A stretch of 64,000 bases of DNA from Aplectana chamaeleonis. Taxonomy: Eukaryota; Nematoda; Chromadorea; Rhabditida; Cosmocercidae. The notes beneath the pieces are model-generated. The model was not told the origin of the DNA. It ran no database searches and saw only the letters and a list, made by a program, of their open reading frames with translations. Positions 22,548-34,272 of the stretch are shown in pieces (the stretch's first letter is position 1; each line of letters opens with the position of its first letter). The stretch covers positions 806,001-870,000 of the forward strand of contig JAPDOI010000121.1 in assembly GCA_029168955.1 (NCBI GenBank), in the 5' to 3' direction. The translations under genes and the position numbers were made by a program.

Positions 22548-22821
22548 CAGGGTTGAGCAGGGCTGCGACTCGGCGCAACGAGAGTGGGAAGGGGGTCGTA
22601 AAATATCTGGGAAATTTTTGAGAAAAAAATCGGGAAGGGTGCTCGTACGATTTGACCGAATTTCACCACAATTTTGAACTTTTCACAACTTATTCAATCA
22701 CAAAAAAAGCTTAACGAATTTTTTATCCTGTGAGGGAGTCGTAAAAATTTTTAAAAACTGGTCAACGGGGACGGGGGTCGTAGCTCAGCAAAAAATTGGC
22801 GCAATGGCCTGCTCAACCCTG
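22548..22821. mobile_element. hAT-like non-autonomous element, 274 bp, exact 8-bp duplication
   Basis: Ends CAGGGTTGAGCAGG and CCTGCTCAACCCTG are inverted repeats, flanked by CTGATAAC on both sides (22540-22547 and 22822-22829). The interior holds CGACTCGGCGCAACG and its near complement towards the other end. Same family as 30067-30656 and 36784-37038. Confidence 0.93.
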
Positions 22822-24803
22822 CTGATAACGCTATCGGAAAACCCATATCAGAGGCAACTTTCATTTTTAGGGATGAATCTTGGAAGGCCTCCTCCAGCTA
22901 GATTTGAGCCAAGAATCATAATCGCACGACAGCCTTGTCGGTTTCCTGCGTACCTTCCGCGTGGAGGCGTGCATTTTGATACTTGTATTGCACATTGAAA
23001 CCTAACTGCAACTTTCCCGAACATCTGCGAACGCGCATTTCTATTTTAATTCTGTATACTTTCTACGACGTCCTGCGCACTCCCACTGGTCTACCGTACC
23101 CTTTTTGCGGTGTGGTGCGCACTCCCACTTCTGTCCCACATGCTTTATGCTATGCCAGACGCACTCCCACTTGGGTCCCGCACACTTTCTATTGCGTATT
23201 GCGCGCTTTCACTGAGGCCCCGCTACACTTATATGACGTAATTTGGTGGGCCGCATTTTTTGCGACGGGGTCGACTGCGTCGCGGCGCGCCCCTACTGGC
23301 GCTTCGCCAGAGACGGTTTCCGCCCACGTTCCTCATGGTAAAAGGAAGAGTCGTGAAAGAATATTAGCACATATTCCTTTTTGAACATCAACTTGTACAG
23401 AGCTGTCATAAATGAAACATCTATTGGTTTCGCTCGTTTCAAGGGTGTCTGCAAACAGTCGCGATGAAATGGGTCAAAGGTTCCCCTCGCGAGAACTAAA
23501 AATGCTCTCAAACCGGATGTTTCCAATACATCTAACTATTCAGAGATAGATTTTTCCAAATGCTTCCGTTGAGATCGAGTGCAGATACCTCGTAGGTGCA
23601 ATTGAAGGCATCTTACAAGGGCTATAGTAGTCTTCCCATGTATGCAGTGAAGCTTCTTACTGCTGGATCCAAACGTCACTTTAGGAGAAATGGTTAAACT
23701 TCACAGTAAACGAAAGTCTGTAGTAAATATAAAACTCCTCAGACTACCTTTCATAGGATTTAAATAAAGCCTTATTAATGGCGAGTTGTCATCGAGAGTC
23801 CAAAATGTCCCCGAAGAATGTTCTGCGTGTACGTCAAAATTTCGCCCACTCCGAGACTGAAAGCTATGGAAAAAAATTGAGAAACGTTCTGCATCTATAC
23901 CGCAATATCCTTACAACTACAAAAAGCTCCTATCAACAGGGTCGAGCAGGACTGGATAGCTTGCTAACGGGGGTGGTAGAAATTCTCGGAAATTTTTCCA
24001 AGGGGGATAGTGCATTTTTGGAAAATTTTTCCAGGGGGGATAGTGCATTTTTTTTGTGTTCTAGAAGAACGAGGTTACAGGAAACTATGAGAAATTCGTT
24101 GTACAAGCCACAGGAATATAACCTAGTCAAGGTTTTTTTAAGCAGTGATGGAGATCGCTTGCGAAAATTCCCCGAGCAAAGTAGAAAATTTAATTCGAAG
24201 CATTTTACATGTTAGGAGTGTGAAACATTTTAATACAATACCGTTGGAATCGTAGATTTTCCCGAATAAAAAGTTCTTATAGTCGGCCGTTAATCCGACA
24301 AGAACCTTGCCAGCGGGCTGCTGGACCCTGTCTTTCAGCGCAAGCCCGACTATTTCGTTATTTTTGAAGTGTATTTTACTTTTTGCTAGCTTACACTACG
24401 CTCACGACTAGCGGGACACTTAACGCAAGCAAGGAACAAATTGGTATCTAGCGCTCCTTGAATTCCACTTTGATTAGCCCTTTCATTCAGTTCTCGTCCT
24501 GCCATATTGAGATTGTGACGTAATCTGTCCCAAAATTTCATGATTCTTCATCAATAAAGTTATCGCTACTATACGGCACTGCTTTTCACTGACAAGTACA
24601 CCGCTGTGACTGAATGTAAGGACGGAAACCGTGCTCTGGCGATGCACCAGTAGAAGCGCGCCGCGACCGCGCCGCAGTCGACCCCGTCGCAAAAAATGCG
24701 GCCAATTCAGTGCGACAAGTAATGCTACCAACAAATGCCTCGGCGGTGCGAGAGGGGAGTATGAATGCCCCAGAGACACCACTGTGGCGGGGCAGGAGGC
24801 GGG

Positions 24804-26431
24804 CTGTTGCCGATTTAACAGTTGACACAACTGAAACAAGTCGAACAATGTGTGCCGTTTGTAACCACACACAATACACGTCACTTACGCGCAATTTTCT
24901 AAAATGTCCCCGTTTGAGGAAAATGTTTTCCATAGAACTATAGTGGTGGTTGGAAGGAATACGTGGTGTTTTTGTCGAATACAACGTTTTAAGCGGGGTG
25001 AGTATTCATGTAGTGGAATGGTCCCAAATGATCGTTTTAGGTGGGGTCTCATTATGGGACTACTAATAGCCATTCTAGCCATTCCTTATTAAATGTAGTT
25101 TTCCAGAATCGATGTTGGACGTAGAGTCCGAATATGCTCTTCGCAGTTGCCTAGAACTACCCTGGAAAAAGTTATAGGCGTTTTTCGAAGCCTCGCGGCA
25201 AGGTAGGTGTACACATCAGGCAATTTTTGGAGTGTTTTCAAGAAATTTTCCCGATTCCACTCAAAACATAGCGTTTTGGACCTGTACGGATTGTCGACTG
25301 AGCGTTTACTTGAGAACAATTAGAGGGCTCTGAAAGCGTTCAAGAACAATAGTTCAGTTTAGGTTCAAAACTTCTCCACGGGGTTATTTGCTATGCTGAT
25401 CACGAATCTAAGGGTTAATTGTCCGATTTCCGAAGTTTTAGCCTCTATTTGTTTGAAGCTTTCCATCGGGGGAAAACTGGAGTGCAAAACGCGACTTTTG
25501 ACGATTTCCGGAATGCTACGATAGATTTGGCTCAAATTGTTTTTAGGGAGTCATTTCGAGTGCTGAACACGAATCTGAGATCAGTTTATCGATTTTGGAC
25601 AGATTGCTGTAGATTACAGTGGATATACGATAGACTGGTCAAAGTCTCAGATTTTACTCAAATTTTGAATACGGGGGCTAGTCGTGGTGGTGAATACGAA
25701 TTTAATGTCCAATTGTTGATTTTCGAAATGCTAAGGTAGGTTTAGCCCCCTAAATGACATGGTACCTACCGTAACCTACAGTAAACTTCAGGATTTCGAC
25801 AAACAGACTCCAGTTTAGTGTTCAGCGCTCTAGATTACCCCTGCATACAAGTTTTGAACCGAATCCAACATTTTTTATCAAAACGTCCTAAAAATTTCAT
25901 GGGGCCCTTTCCGCCAGGCTTTGAAAAACGCTTGTAACTTCTTTCAGAGTGGTTTTAGGCGGCTGCGAAGACTGAATGGCCAGGCTGACTTAAAGTAGTT
26001 CCCTAGTCAGATTTGTCTCAAAATTTCTGAGCATTGATTATTTGGGGTGCTAAATACGAATTCGATGCCCATTCGTCCGTTTTCGAATTATTACTAGTAT
26101 TCCTGCGGACTCTACGTCCAACATCGGTTCTAGACATGTGGAATGGTTAGAATGGCTAATAGTAGTTCCATAATGAATTCCCACCTAAAACGATCATTTG
26201 GGACCATTCCACTATATGAATACTCACCCCCCCCCCTTAAAACGTTGTATTCGACAAAAAACACGACATATACCTTTTGCAATCCACCACTACAGTCCTA
26301 TGGAAAACATTTTCCTCAACCGGGGACAATTTAGAAAATTGCGCGTAAGTGCCGTGTATTGTGTGTGGTTGCAGACGGCACACATTATTCGACGCTTGTT
26401 TCAGTTGTTTAAACTGTCTAATCGGCAACAG
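24804..26431. repeat. Large inverted repeat, about 325-bp arms around a 975-bp centre
   Basis: The left arm, about 24804-25130 (CTGTTGCCGATT to GATGTTGGACGTAGAGTCC), returns inverted at about 26106-26431 (GGACTCTACGTCCAACAT to AATCGGCAACAG). The two arms differ at scattered positions. The centre consists of loose internal repeats around ACGAATCTRAG and CCGATTTC with no convincing gene. It may be a large foldback element. Confidence 0.85.
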
Positions 26432-27566
26432 TCCAGGAGGCGCGGGAGGTCGTGTTTTTGTTCAAACTCACCACTTTTTCCGCGCGGGCCGCTCTGGCAG
26501 AGAGAGGTTGGAAGTATGAATAGGCTCTTATTGGCAGCTTTTCGGAAATTCACGACAGGTCACGGTGGCCGAGTGGTTTTGTTTGTAAGGCCCCTTCATA
26601 GTCGGCCGCAAAAACCGGCCGTCCTAGTCCCACCCGGCTGATATCTATGGTTGTATCGGGTGGATTTTTATCATTCCAGACGGTTTTTATCAGCTGGGGT
26701 TAAACTTTATCATATCATACTCAGACTCTGCGGGGGGCAAGCGCCGGACAATAGAGCCCGTTTTCGATTTGGGGGAGCGACAGCGCAGGCCTCCCCCGAG
26801 GGGGGGGCTTCAGGGGAGGCCCCTGCTCTCCTCCGGCGCTTGCCCCTCGAGAGGAAGAGAGGGAAAAGATGGGAAGAAGTCGTAGAAGGTAGTTTACGAC
26901 AATAGAGGCCAGAGAAGGCATGGTAGGCCAAACGCACGCATCGTCATTCACGTCGAGTTTTGTCCCGATTTGACGTGATTTCTCCTGTGATCTATCACGT
27001 GCTCGACCGGTATAAAAGGCGCCTCACCTCATGGAGAGCCGCATTCGGCCCAACAGGGCCGGCCCTGGACGGCGACTTCGAGTCACTGTCAGAAAGGGAT
27101 ATTTTTGGAGGAAAGCGGAGACGCTTTCCGGGGGGGGGAGGGTGACGTCACTGCTCTGGAGCCGTGACGTCATGGCTCCGGGGCAATGACAGGGGGGCTT
27201 CAGGGCAGTGACAGGGGGGCTTCAAGGCAGTGACAGGGGGGGGGCTCCGATCAAGCCAAATTGTCACTCCGGCGGTAGCCCCCCCCCCCACTTCCGATTG
27301 AGGGGGGCAAGCGCCGGTGCCCGGAGGGTTGCCCCCCTGAAGAGCTGCGCTAGCCCCTCCAGTGTATGAGTAGGACGATTTTTATCATTCCAGGATGATT
27401 TTTATCACTTCATTTCTTCCCGTTTTGCGTGCTTCTCATACCTATCGACCGGGGGGGACTGGGACGGCCGCTTTCGGCCGACTATGACGGGAGTACAGTT
27501 ACGGAGCTTTGGGAGAGAAAAATATTTTAGCATTGGAGCGCGTTTTCCTACCAGTGTCAATCACTA

Positions 27567-27776
27567 TTGCGCCATTTTTATCCATTAGAAGATGGACGAC
27601 AGAAGCATTGCAATCTCCAGAAAATGCTCGCCTTAAAGAAAGATCAATGCGGAGGTAATAGGTGTACTGGACGACAAAGGCGATTTATTTTGCCAAATGT
27701 GAATTATCTGTGGAAATGCCGTGAGGAAAATGATTACGTCGGAGCTCGTAAGTGGCCGCGATTTTCTGAGCTCTGA
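27567..27776 (+). other. Coding-like stretch without a recognisable product
   Basis: An open frame of about 69 codons exists, and a second frame reads VLDDKGDLFCQM, a stop, then ICGNAVRKMITSELVSG. The latter has a protein-like flavour but is broken. It may be a decayed exon. I assign no function. Confidence 0.15.
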
Positions 27777-27844
27777 AGCCAGATGTTAAACTCAAATTGG
27801 AAATTTGACTGTGTGTGCAATGTACTTTTTAGGGCCCACAACTA

Positions 27845-27885
27845 TCCTGATTTTGGAAAGGGAGGGAAACCCCGGGTTGGTGCAA
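27845..27885. repeat. Fragment of the GGTGCTA-ended element family
   Basis: TCCTGATTTTGGAAAGGGAG followed by GGAAACCCCGGGTTGGTGC matches the middle of 14343-14527. No ends are seen. Confidence 0.6.
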
Positions 27886-28629
27886 AGTTTGTTGGGTGTG
27901 AAAATGATGGTGCGGACGAGTTCTGACGCTACCGAGGGAAATCAGTTCAACCAAGAACACTGAATACAGCACTTAAATACTTCTCATTTACAAAATTGTC
28001 ATAGTTACCGTGTGTTGTAAGACATACGGGCTTGTATTGCCACACCCTTGGGTGGATTCTATGAGAACTCACACCCGCCGCGTTATTGGGTAACTCTAAA
28101 TATGCAAAATGAGGAGAGCTGTAAATCCGACTTTGTGTGAATTGTCAATCCTCCAGGCAACTCGCTCCTTTGATTTGGAAGGCGGAGGGGGACTCTGGCT
28201 TGCTGCGAAGTTTTAAGGGGGTTATAATTTCGGGACGAGTGTGAGCTCTCTGGTGTGGCAGTTTAAAGTACGTTGACATACGCATAATAGAGGGGGGAGG
28301 GGCAAAACTTCCGTACCCACGTCAAAATTTGGTCGTCGCTGAGTTTCAACCCCTTGGAGCACTTTGGAAATTGTTTGGCACATATATCAAACTTTATAAA
28401 ATTACCAATAGTGGAAAATTTTGCTGTGGATGCGAATTCTTTTTTGACACCCCTCTCCAGTATGTACGTTTATTTAGGCCAAATACATTTTCGCTCTCAA
28501 AAGTTCTGGGAAAGTAGCCCCAAGCATTTCTCTGAAGCGTCTGCATACGTCATTTTGTTGTGTGCGTTAACGAAAATGGCTTTTGAGTGTCGTATATACA
28601 GTCGCGTTTGCGATGATCTGGACTCGGTA

Positions 28630-29070
28630 TTAAAGGCAGTGCTCACGGTAAAAGTCATTTTTATGTTTTTCCGCCTATCTTGAAAAAGGTCCCATGCTGA
28701 TTTCAACGATGTCCCTGGAATCGTACAAGACCTTCTGGGAACGGAGTTATGGTCCCTCAAAAATTGAGCTAGAGAAGGATGGTGGACGAGTTGTCCGAGG
28801 CTTGTAACTTCCGTCTTTTGCAGCCAATGTATGCTAGCTGACCTGAGTAAAGAGAGAATTTGAGAATGAAGGGAAGAACGGGGCTTTTGATCGTAGACCA
28901 TCGCTCATTTCACGATCCCGAGTGTTCCATTGTTCACTACGAGGGGCAAAAAGGGGTTGGACTTGCCCAAAGTGGCAGGGTTTGCCCACCTTTCTAAGCC
29001 GTTTTGCGGCTTCTGGGTAGCTTGAGGCCTCACGCTTTTCTCAGGTGTTGTCCCGCTGGAAGTCGTCAAT
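28630..29070. mobile_element. TTAA-flanked element, left-end copy lacking a clear right end
   Basis: Starts TTAAAGGCAGTGCTCACGG and follows the body of 53097-53580 (GGAATCGTACAAGACCTTC, GCAGCCAATGTATGC, CTAAGCCGTTTTGCGGCT). The terminal inverted repeat is not found on the right, so it is probably truncated. Confidence 0.75.
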
Positions 29071-30066
29071 TTCGAAATTTAGGTATGACTAGAGTAGGAC
29101 ATTTGAGTCCAGCGTGGTCGATTTACCCTTTATGCAATCTTTTACCGTCTCAGTGTAACGCCGAAGACAGCTACGTAGATAGCGAAACAAGGTAAAAAAA
29201 CGTCGACGTCCACAAACCTGAAGTAGGGTTTTGAAACAGCTGTAACCTAAGTTCTCAATGAGCTACCTGGGGTTTGAGCAAATCTAAGAAACTACGTTTG
29301 TAACCCGCCTTACAAAAAAAATTTACTAGGTGTGGACATTTGATGTTTTGAGCTTAAATGTCCACACCTAGCCAGTACATCTATATTATGAACGTTTACT
29401 ATAGCTAAGTCATTCACCAACACAGACATCTTCATGTAATCCGTCAGTGAAAAGCCTCGTCCATGATCTAATTCACTGTTAATGTCTTGTTTTTTTAAAT
29501 GGTTGTTTTTTAAATTATACCATCTTTTAGAATAAATTGTTCCTCTTCTTTCAATTTTACAACAAAAAGACAAATAACACTCCTGGGAGGGGGGTTCAAG
29601 AAAATCGCCAAAATGTTGACCTATTAATGCTTCTGGGAGGGGGTTTGAGTAAATTTAACCTTTTCCACACCTCGTACCCTATCCCTAAGGGTCGTTGGTG
29701 AAAATTTTTGAATGATGGGATTACTTGCTGGAATCACTGTGCGCACTCACTAACTGCGCCTCCCCACCCCCCCCCCCATCTAGTGCCCGCAGTCCATCAG
29801 GGCATTGTTGCCGACCTTGGCGAAGTTACGACAACACCCCTTCAGTGACACGACCCTCGTGGAAATGGTTTCTGACGAATTGTGTAGTCACTGAATTCTG
29901 TGAAAAATTTGTCTTTGAGTTAATTTAATAGTCATTTTCGTAGTTTTCGTACAATTTCCTTTAAAAAGCCTATTTTATGAAGCTTTGCTCCGTACTCGTT
30001 TAATAGTAATTATTCTTTACAAATCTATTCAAATATGTAAACATTCTGAGCTTTTTAGTTCTACAG

Positions 30067-30656
30067 CAGGGTTGAGCAGGCCGTTGCGCCCATTTTCTGC
30101 GGAGCTACGATCCTTTCTTGCTGTCCAAAATTTTCACGATCACCTGATTAGGAAGAGTGAAAACCTTTTTGGCCTTATTTGAGTGACTAATAAGAGAGTT
30201 TAAAATGCATACTTCTTCCCCGCAGCAGACTGTTTCGAAGAAGAATACTTTCACTCTGGAATTTTTACGACCTCCTCCCCAAACTTTCATTTTTTTGTCT
30301 AAAATTTCCCCAATTTCTTACGACCCCCCGTTGTGTCGGGTCGCAACCAGGGATGAGCGGAGTTCCGCGTTCCGAAACCCGCAGTTTCGCGCATTTTTGG
30401 CATTCCGCATTCCGAAAACCGCAAAAAAAAACGCTGCAGAATGCGAAAATATCGGGTCATCCGGGAGGAGGAAAACATTAGATAATTCCTCAATTTTTCC
30501 GCGTTTCGCATTCCGAAAACCGCATTTCCGCGAATTTCCAGGCGTTTCGCGCCCGATCTCCGAAACCCGAGAAAAACTTTTTTGTTCCGAAAACCGATTT
30601 CCGAAATTTCATATTTTTGTTCCGCTCATCCCTGGTCGCAACCCTGCTCAACCCTG
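30067..30656. mobile_element. hAT-like element hosting a second nested element
   Basis: Ends CAGGGTTGAGCAGG and CCTGCTCAACCCTG, flanked by exact duplications TTCTACAG (30059-30066 and 30657-30664). Removing the nested element and one duplication leaves about 295 bp, the size of the other family members. Confidence 0.93.
30348..30634. mobile_element. Nested hAT-like element, 287 bp, exact 8-bp duplication
   Basis: Ends CAGGGATGAGCGGA and TCCGCTCATCCCTG, flanked by GTCGCAAC (30340-30347 and 30635-30642). The interior repeats TTCCGAAAACCGCA-like words. It is a different family from its host element. Confidence 0.93.
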
Positions 30657-31246
30657 TTCTACAGTATCATAGTACAGTACAGTATCATAGTTAGCGTCCC
30701 AAAATACCGTATTTCCTGTAGTTAATCTTCTGAGGACTATTTTCCAATTTCCTCTGGGAATCAAGATTTTGAATTCAGTATCATCAATCAGCGTGTGAGC
30801 AGAAGTAGTTAATAACCCTTGCCGAATTCCAGAGTTCATAATTCATCAAAATCTTCTCATTTAGACCTCTTGTTGGAGATATTGTGCATCACTTTTCTCG
30901 CTGTTGGCCCACTACCGCCACGGAAGGCGCGTGCTGTGGCTGGCGTTATAGGCCAACGCCGAGAAGTGGACTGAGAATCTCCCAGCAAGAGGTTCAAATC
31001 AATGCCGTACCTTCTACACTCGTTTTCCATATATCTGGTTCATGTCATCCGGGTGTAGTACTGCCCCTCGGCTAAGTCTGACGGTGGCCTCTATCTGCTT
31101 GGCATTTCAAAAATTGTACATTATGTTACTCCCTATGGTCTTGAAAAAACTGGTATCGTCCCCAACAAATCGTCGTCGTTGTGTTTCAGTCACGACTCAA
31201 TCCGCTTTGTTCGGAGTTTCATTTTTGTCGTCCTTGTATGGCTTCT

Positions 31247-31254
31247 TTTTTCAG
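31247..31254 (+). promoter_or_regulatory. Probable trans-splice acceptor of rpl-43
   Basis: TTTTTCAG lies seven bases before the ATG. Nematode ribosomal protein genes are commonly SL1 trans-spliced at such sites. A short 5' UTR cis-intron is the alternative. Confidence 0.6.
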
Positions 31255-31261
31255 GGTTATA

Positions 31262-31621
31262 ATGGCCAAGCGCACCAAGAAGGTTGGCATCGTCGGAAAG
31301 TATGGCGTCCGTTATGGTGCGTCTCTACGTAAAATGGTCAAGAAAATGGAAGTTACCCAGCACTCCCGGTACACGTGCGTCTTTTGTGGCAAGGAGGCCA
31401 TGAAGCGTAAAGCCGTCGGCATCTGGAATTGCTCAAAATGCCACAAGACTGTTGCTGGTGGAGCGTAAGTTTTCATTCCCGTCGAAGTTCAGTTCGTCAC
31501 TTGCTTTTTGTCATTATGGCTTGATTTCTCCTATTAAACAATTTTCAGTTACGTTTATGGAACTGTTACGGCCGCAACTGTACGATCAACTATCCGACGT
31601 CTCCGCGATCTTAAGGAGTAA
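31262..31621 (+). CDS. rpl-43: Large ribosomal subunit protein eL43 (RPL37A)
   Basis: Component of the 60S subunit with a structural zinc finger. Exon 1 is 31262-31464 and exon 2 is 31549-31621, joined in phase 2 (donor GTAAGT, acceptor ATTTTCAG). The product has 91 residues, the usual eL43 length. It starts [20 protein letters not shown], carries the zinc-binding pairs Cys39-x2-Cys42 and Cys57-x2-Cys60 (YTCVFCGK and WNCSKCHK), and ends IRRLRDLKE. The start lies seven bases after TTTTTCAG, so a spliced leader is probably added there; the open frame upstream is not translated in that model. AATAAA lies at 31673-31678. No sign of decay is seen: the intron is retained and both splice sites are good, which argues against a processed pseudogene. 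Confidence 0.97.
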
Positions 31622-31672
31622 AATTGTAATTATTCCTTGATGATCTTCATTGTTGATCTTATTGCTCTTGAG

Positions 31673-31678
31673 AATAAA
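31673..31678 (+). other. Poly(A) signal AATAAA of rpl-43
   Basis: A canonical AATAAA 51 bases after the stop codon, a typical nematode 3' UTR length. Confidence 0.8.
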
Positions 31679-31699
31679 ACTTAAGAGAAAATGTGGAAG

Positions 31700-34260
31700 T
31701 CTTCCGCTGATGTCGCGTCATTTCATATTCAGCGATTAATTTTAAGTGTTTTTCTAGGACCGAGCCGCTATTTCCTTGGCACTGATACAAAGGATCGAGC
31801 TCAAGTTGAAAACTGACTCTGTATAAAAGTATTTACTTCGTGGGCCCTCTTAAGTCTCTTGATCTTAGACGAGGAATAGAGCATCGGGTTCGTGTCAAGT
31901 TTGGGTGGGTGAAAAGTTAGGCGCGGACCAGTTCTCCTGCAAGGATATTCCAAGGTTGAAAAAAAAACATCTTCAGGCCGAGATCATGGTTCCCGCAACA
32001 GGCGACAGTGCACATCAGGCATATCGATTCTCGGTATGGATGGTATGCATTGCGGCGCGTCGCTCGGCCCTGGAAGTATGATCTCGGCCTTACACTTGGG
32101 AAGGCGATCGCGTTCAATGGCTAGTCTGCGGAACCGACCGCGCCATCCACCCTTAGACAATTCAGTGGGTTCTGAACCGGGATTTTTGTTGTTAATGGAC
32201 CAGCATAAAAGAGTTTTAAGGTGCTCCATGTCTGACTGCTAGAAATATAAGTTATTTGTTGTACGGGTCTTCCAGCAACAATGGAAAGGAATGTGCTTTT
32301 TTTCAAGAAACCGCAACAGTGTTTATAGTGTGGTCTGCGCCGGTGCGATGACTGCAAACGAAGACAGGCACGACACGATTCATCCACGGATTTCTCACCG
32401 TTCGAATTCACGATTTTTGAGTTGCTTAGCGGATCTGGAGACACCATTGTGATCAAACCTAAGTTTTCTCCAAGATTGGGAAAAAACTGCAAAACGATTC
32501 TGACGGTTGACTTACGTAGATTGTGCGCTAGCGTAACGAATGGTTATTGGTCAATATACCGTTTTTTTGTATTTTGAAGCCTGGGTTGTAGAGGCGCTAT
32601 TCACCGAAAACTAAGCGAATCCTATACATCCTAATCTTGACTGTCAATGTCGGCATATGCATCCATTCGGGCGTAAACTTTTCATTGGATTAGAGTATCC
32701 ATGGACAGGTAGAAAACCTGAAAAAAGTATTTCTTGTGTGTTCTATCTATATTTAATCAGAAATTTGGGTTCCTGCAAAGTGGCAGTGTTTTCAATCTGT
32801 TCCAGTTCGTGATCGTTCGAAGCTCGCTCTCTTCGTGAGCTTTATATTCGTATTCCCCCACCCCCTCACCAGTGTCTACGTATAATGAGTGATACCACTA
32901 ACAAACTACAGTATTGACGGGTCCGCAACCTCACCAGGTCCTACTTCCATTGCTGTGGAGTATACAGCCTAGCTCCCTTATTTTAAGCCGGTCGAAATGA
33001 GGCTCATCGGGCTTACCGTGTCAAAATCTCCTAATCACTTTTATGTTTTACTATGACCGACCACTCCGCTGATTGCTCCACCCGGAGAGCAAGCTACGCT
33101 TTAGGTGAAGGCCTTCTTAGACCATTCTTCGAAAAACTAGCGGTTCTTTAATTTGCACAGATAGATTTTTTATCTGACTTACAATTACTCGCGGACTAAC
33201 GCAGAGTGGTTCTTCCATAGTCTCACACAGTGATGATGCAGTTGGATTGGAACCTGTCGCATCTTATTTAAAAAGAACCTTAAAAAGCAGTGTTTCACGG
33301 CAAAAATGTTCCACTTTTTTCTGGAGCGTAAGCTTTAGGTTCATCTTAGAAAAGTAATGAAGGAAGAACGACGAAAAACGAGCCGGAAGTAAGTTAAAAT
33401 CGCTTCGATCAGCAGGCCCATTGGATCACATCGCTTTCTTCGGGAAGATTTGCCTTTCCAAAGGAATAGTTGACGAAGATCTGAAAATTCCCCCGAATTA
33501 TTGTAAGGTACAAACATGCCTATCAAAACCTTCCTATTTTAATATTTTTCGTTAGAAAGCACAGGAAGAGGTCACCTACCATAGAAGTTTGGAGCGCAGA
33601 ACCATTTACGACGTTACGAATTTCTAAACTCCACCAAACCCGCAAATCCTATGTAATCTAATCCTATATAGTCCTATATTCCATACTTCGTGAACTGACC
33701 TGCGCAAAAACGCTGACAACTAGGATGCGGTTTTTAAATCATAAACGCTGCCTTTAAACGTGAAGTCAGACCTCGTGGGCGTTTTTTTAATATATTGGTT
33801 TTACTGCTGTCTATAGCAGTCCTGCCCAATTCAAAATACCAATTTTTCTGAATAGGCGACAAAACGTAGCGCCTTCAAAAACGATCTTTTTGCTTTGCCC
33901 ACCCGTGAGTTCTCGAACTTGTTTCGTAAGGCATTGGCTGCAAATGAGGGTAAGAAAGTCTCCGTTCGAATTCACAATTTGTGAGGGCCCTTACTCCTAA
34001 TCGCAGGGGTTTTCTCCCATTGTGATCATCACAGAATTCTCTCTAGGGCAGAGAAGCTGAGAACGATTTTTGGGTAGGATTCTGTTTCCGGGCCCGAAAC
34101 GTGTGGTTCACAATTAGAACACCTTACACTGAGAAACTCATAGCGTGGTCAGTTCTCTGAGAGCACTGTGGGCCATTTGCATGCGTTCTCGCGAGCAGAA
34201 CGAGATCGTGCTTACCATTTTTGGAACGGTTATGTATATTTTGAAGGCGTCTTCCGAAGT
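31700..34260. other. Intergenic stretch between rpl-43 and prp-17
   Basis: No gene can be supported. It contains a short inverted word pair (CGAGATCATGGTTCC and GTATGATCTCGGCC, about 31980-32092) and AGCAGTGTTTCACGG at 33284 with AACGCTGCCTTTAAACG at 33744, which look like worn ends of the TTAA-flanked family. Everything else is non-repetitive to the eye. Confidence 0.5.
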
Positions 34261-34272
34261 CGCTCGTTCCAG

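Noticed and set aside
23778..24215. 145-codon plus-strand open frame
   Set aside because: It runs across a fragment resembling a hAT-like end (CAGGGTCGAGCAGGACTGG) and an internal duplication (AAATTTTTCCA and GGGGATAGTGCATTTTT). No domain is recognised.
26560..26640. Serine-tRNA-like A box (GGTGGCCGAGTGGTT)
   Set aside because: No B box or closing stem follows within tRNA distance; chance or a very worn tRNA-derived repeat.
31181..31261. Upstream in-frame ATG for the ribosomal protein eL43
   Set aside because: It would add 27 residues not known in eL43 and it lies before the TTTTTCAG acceptor; the start at 31262 gives the family's exact N-terminus.
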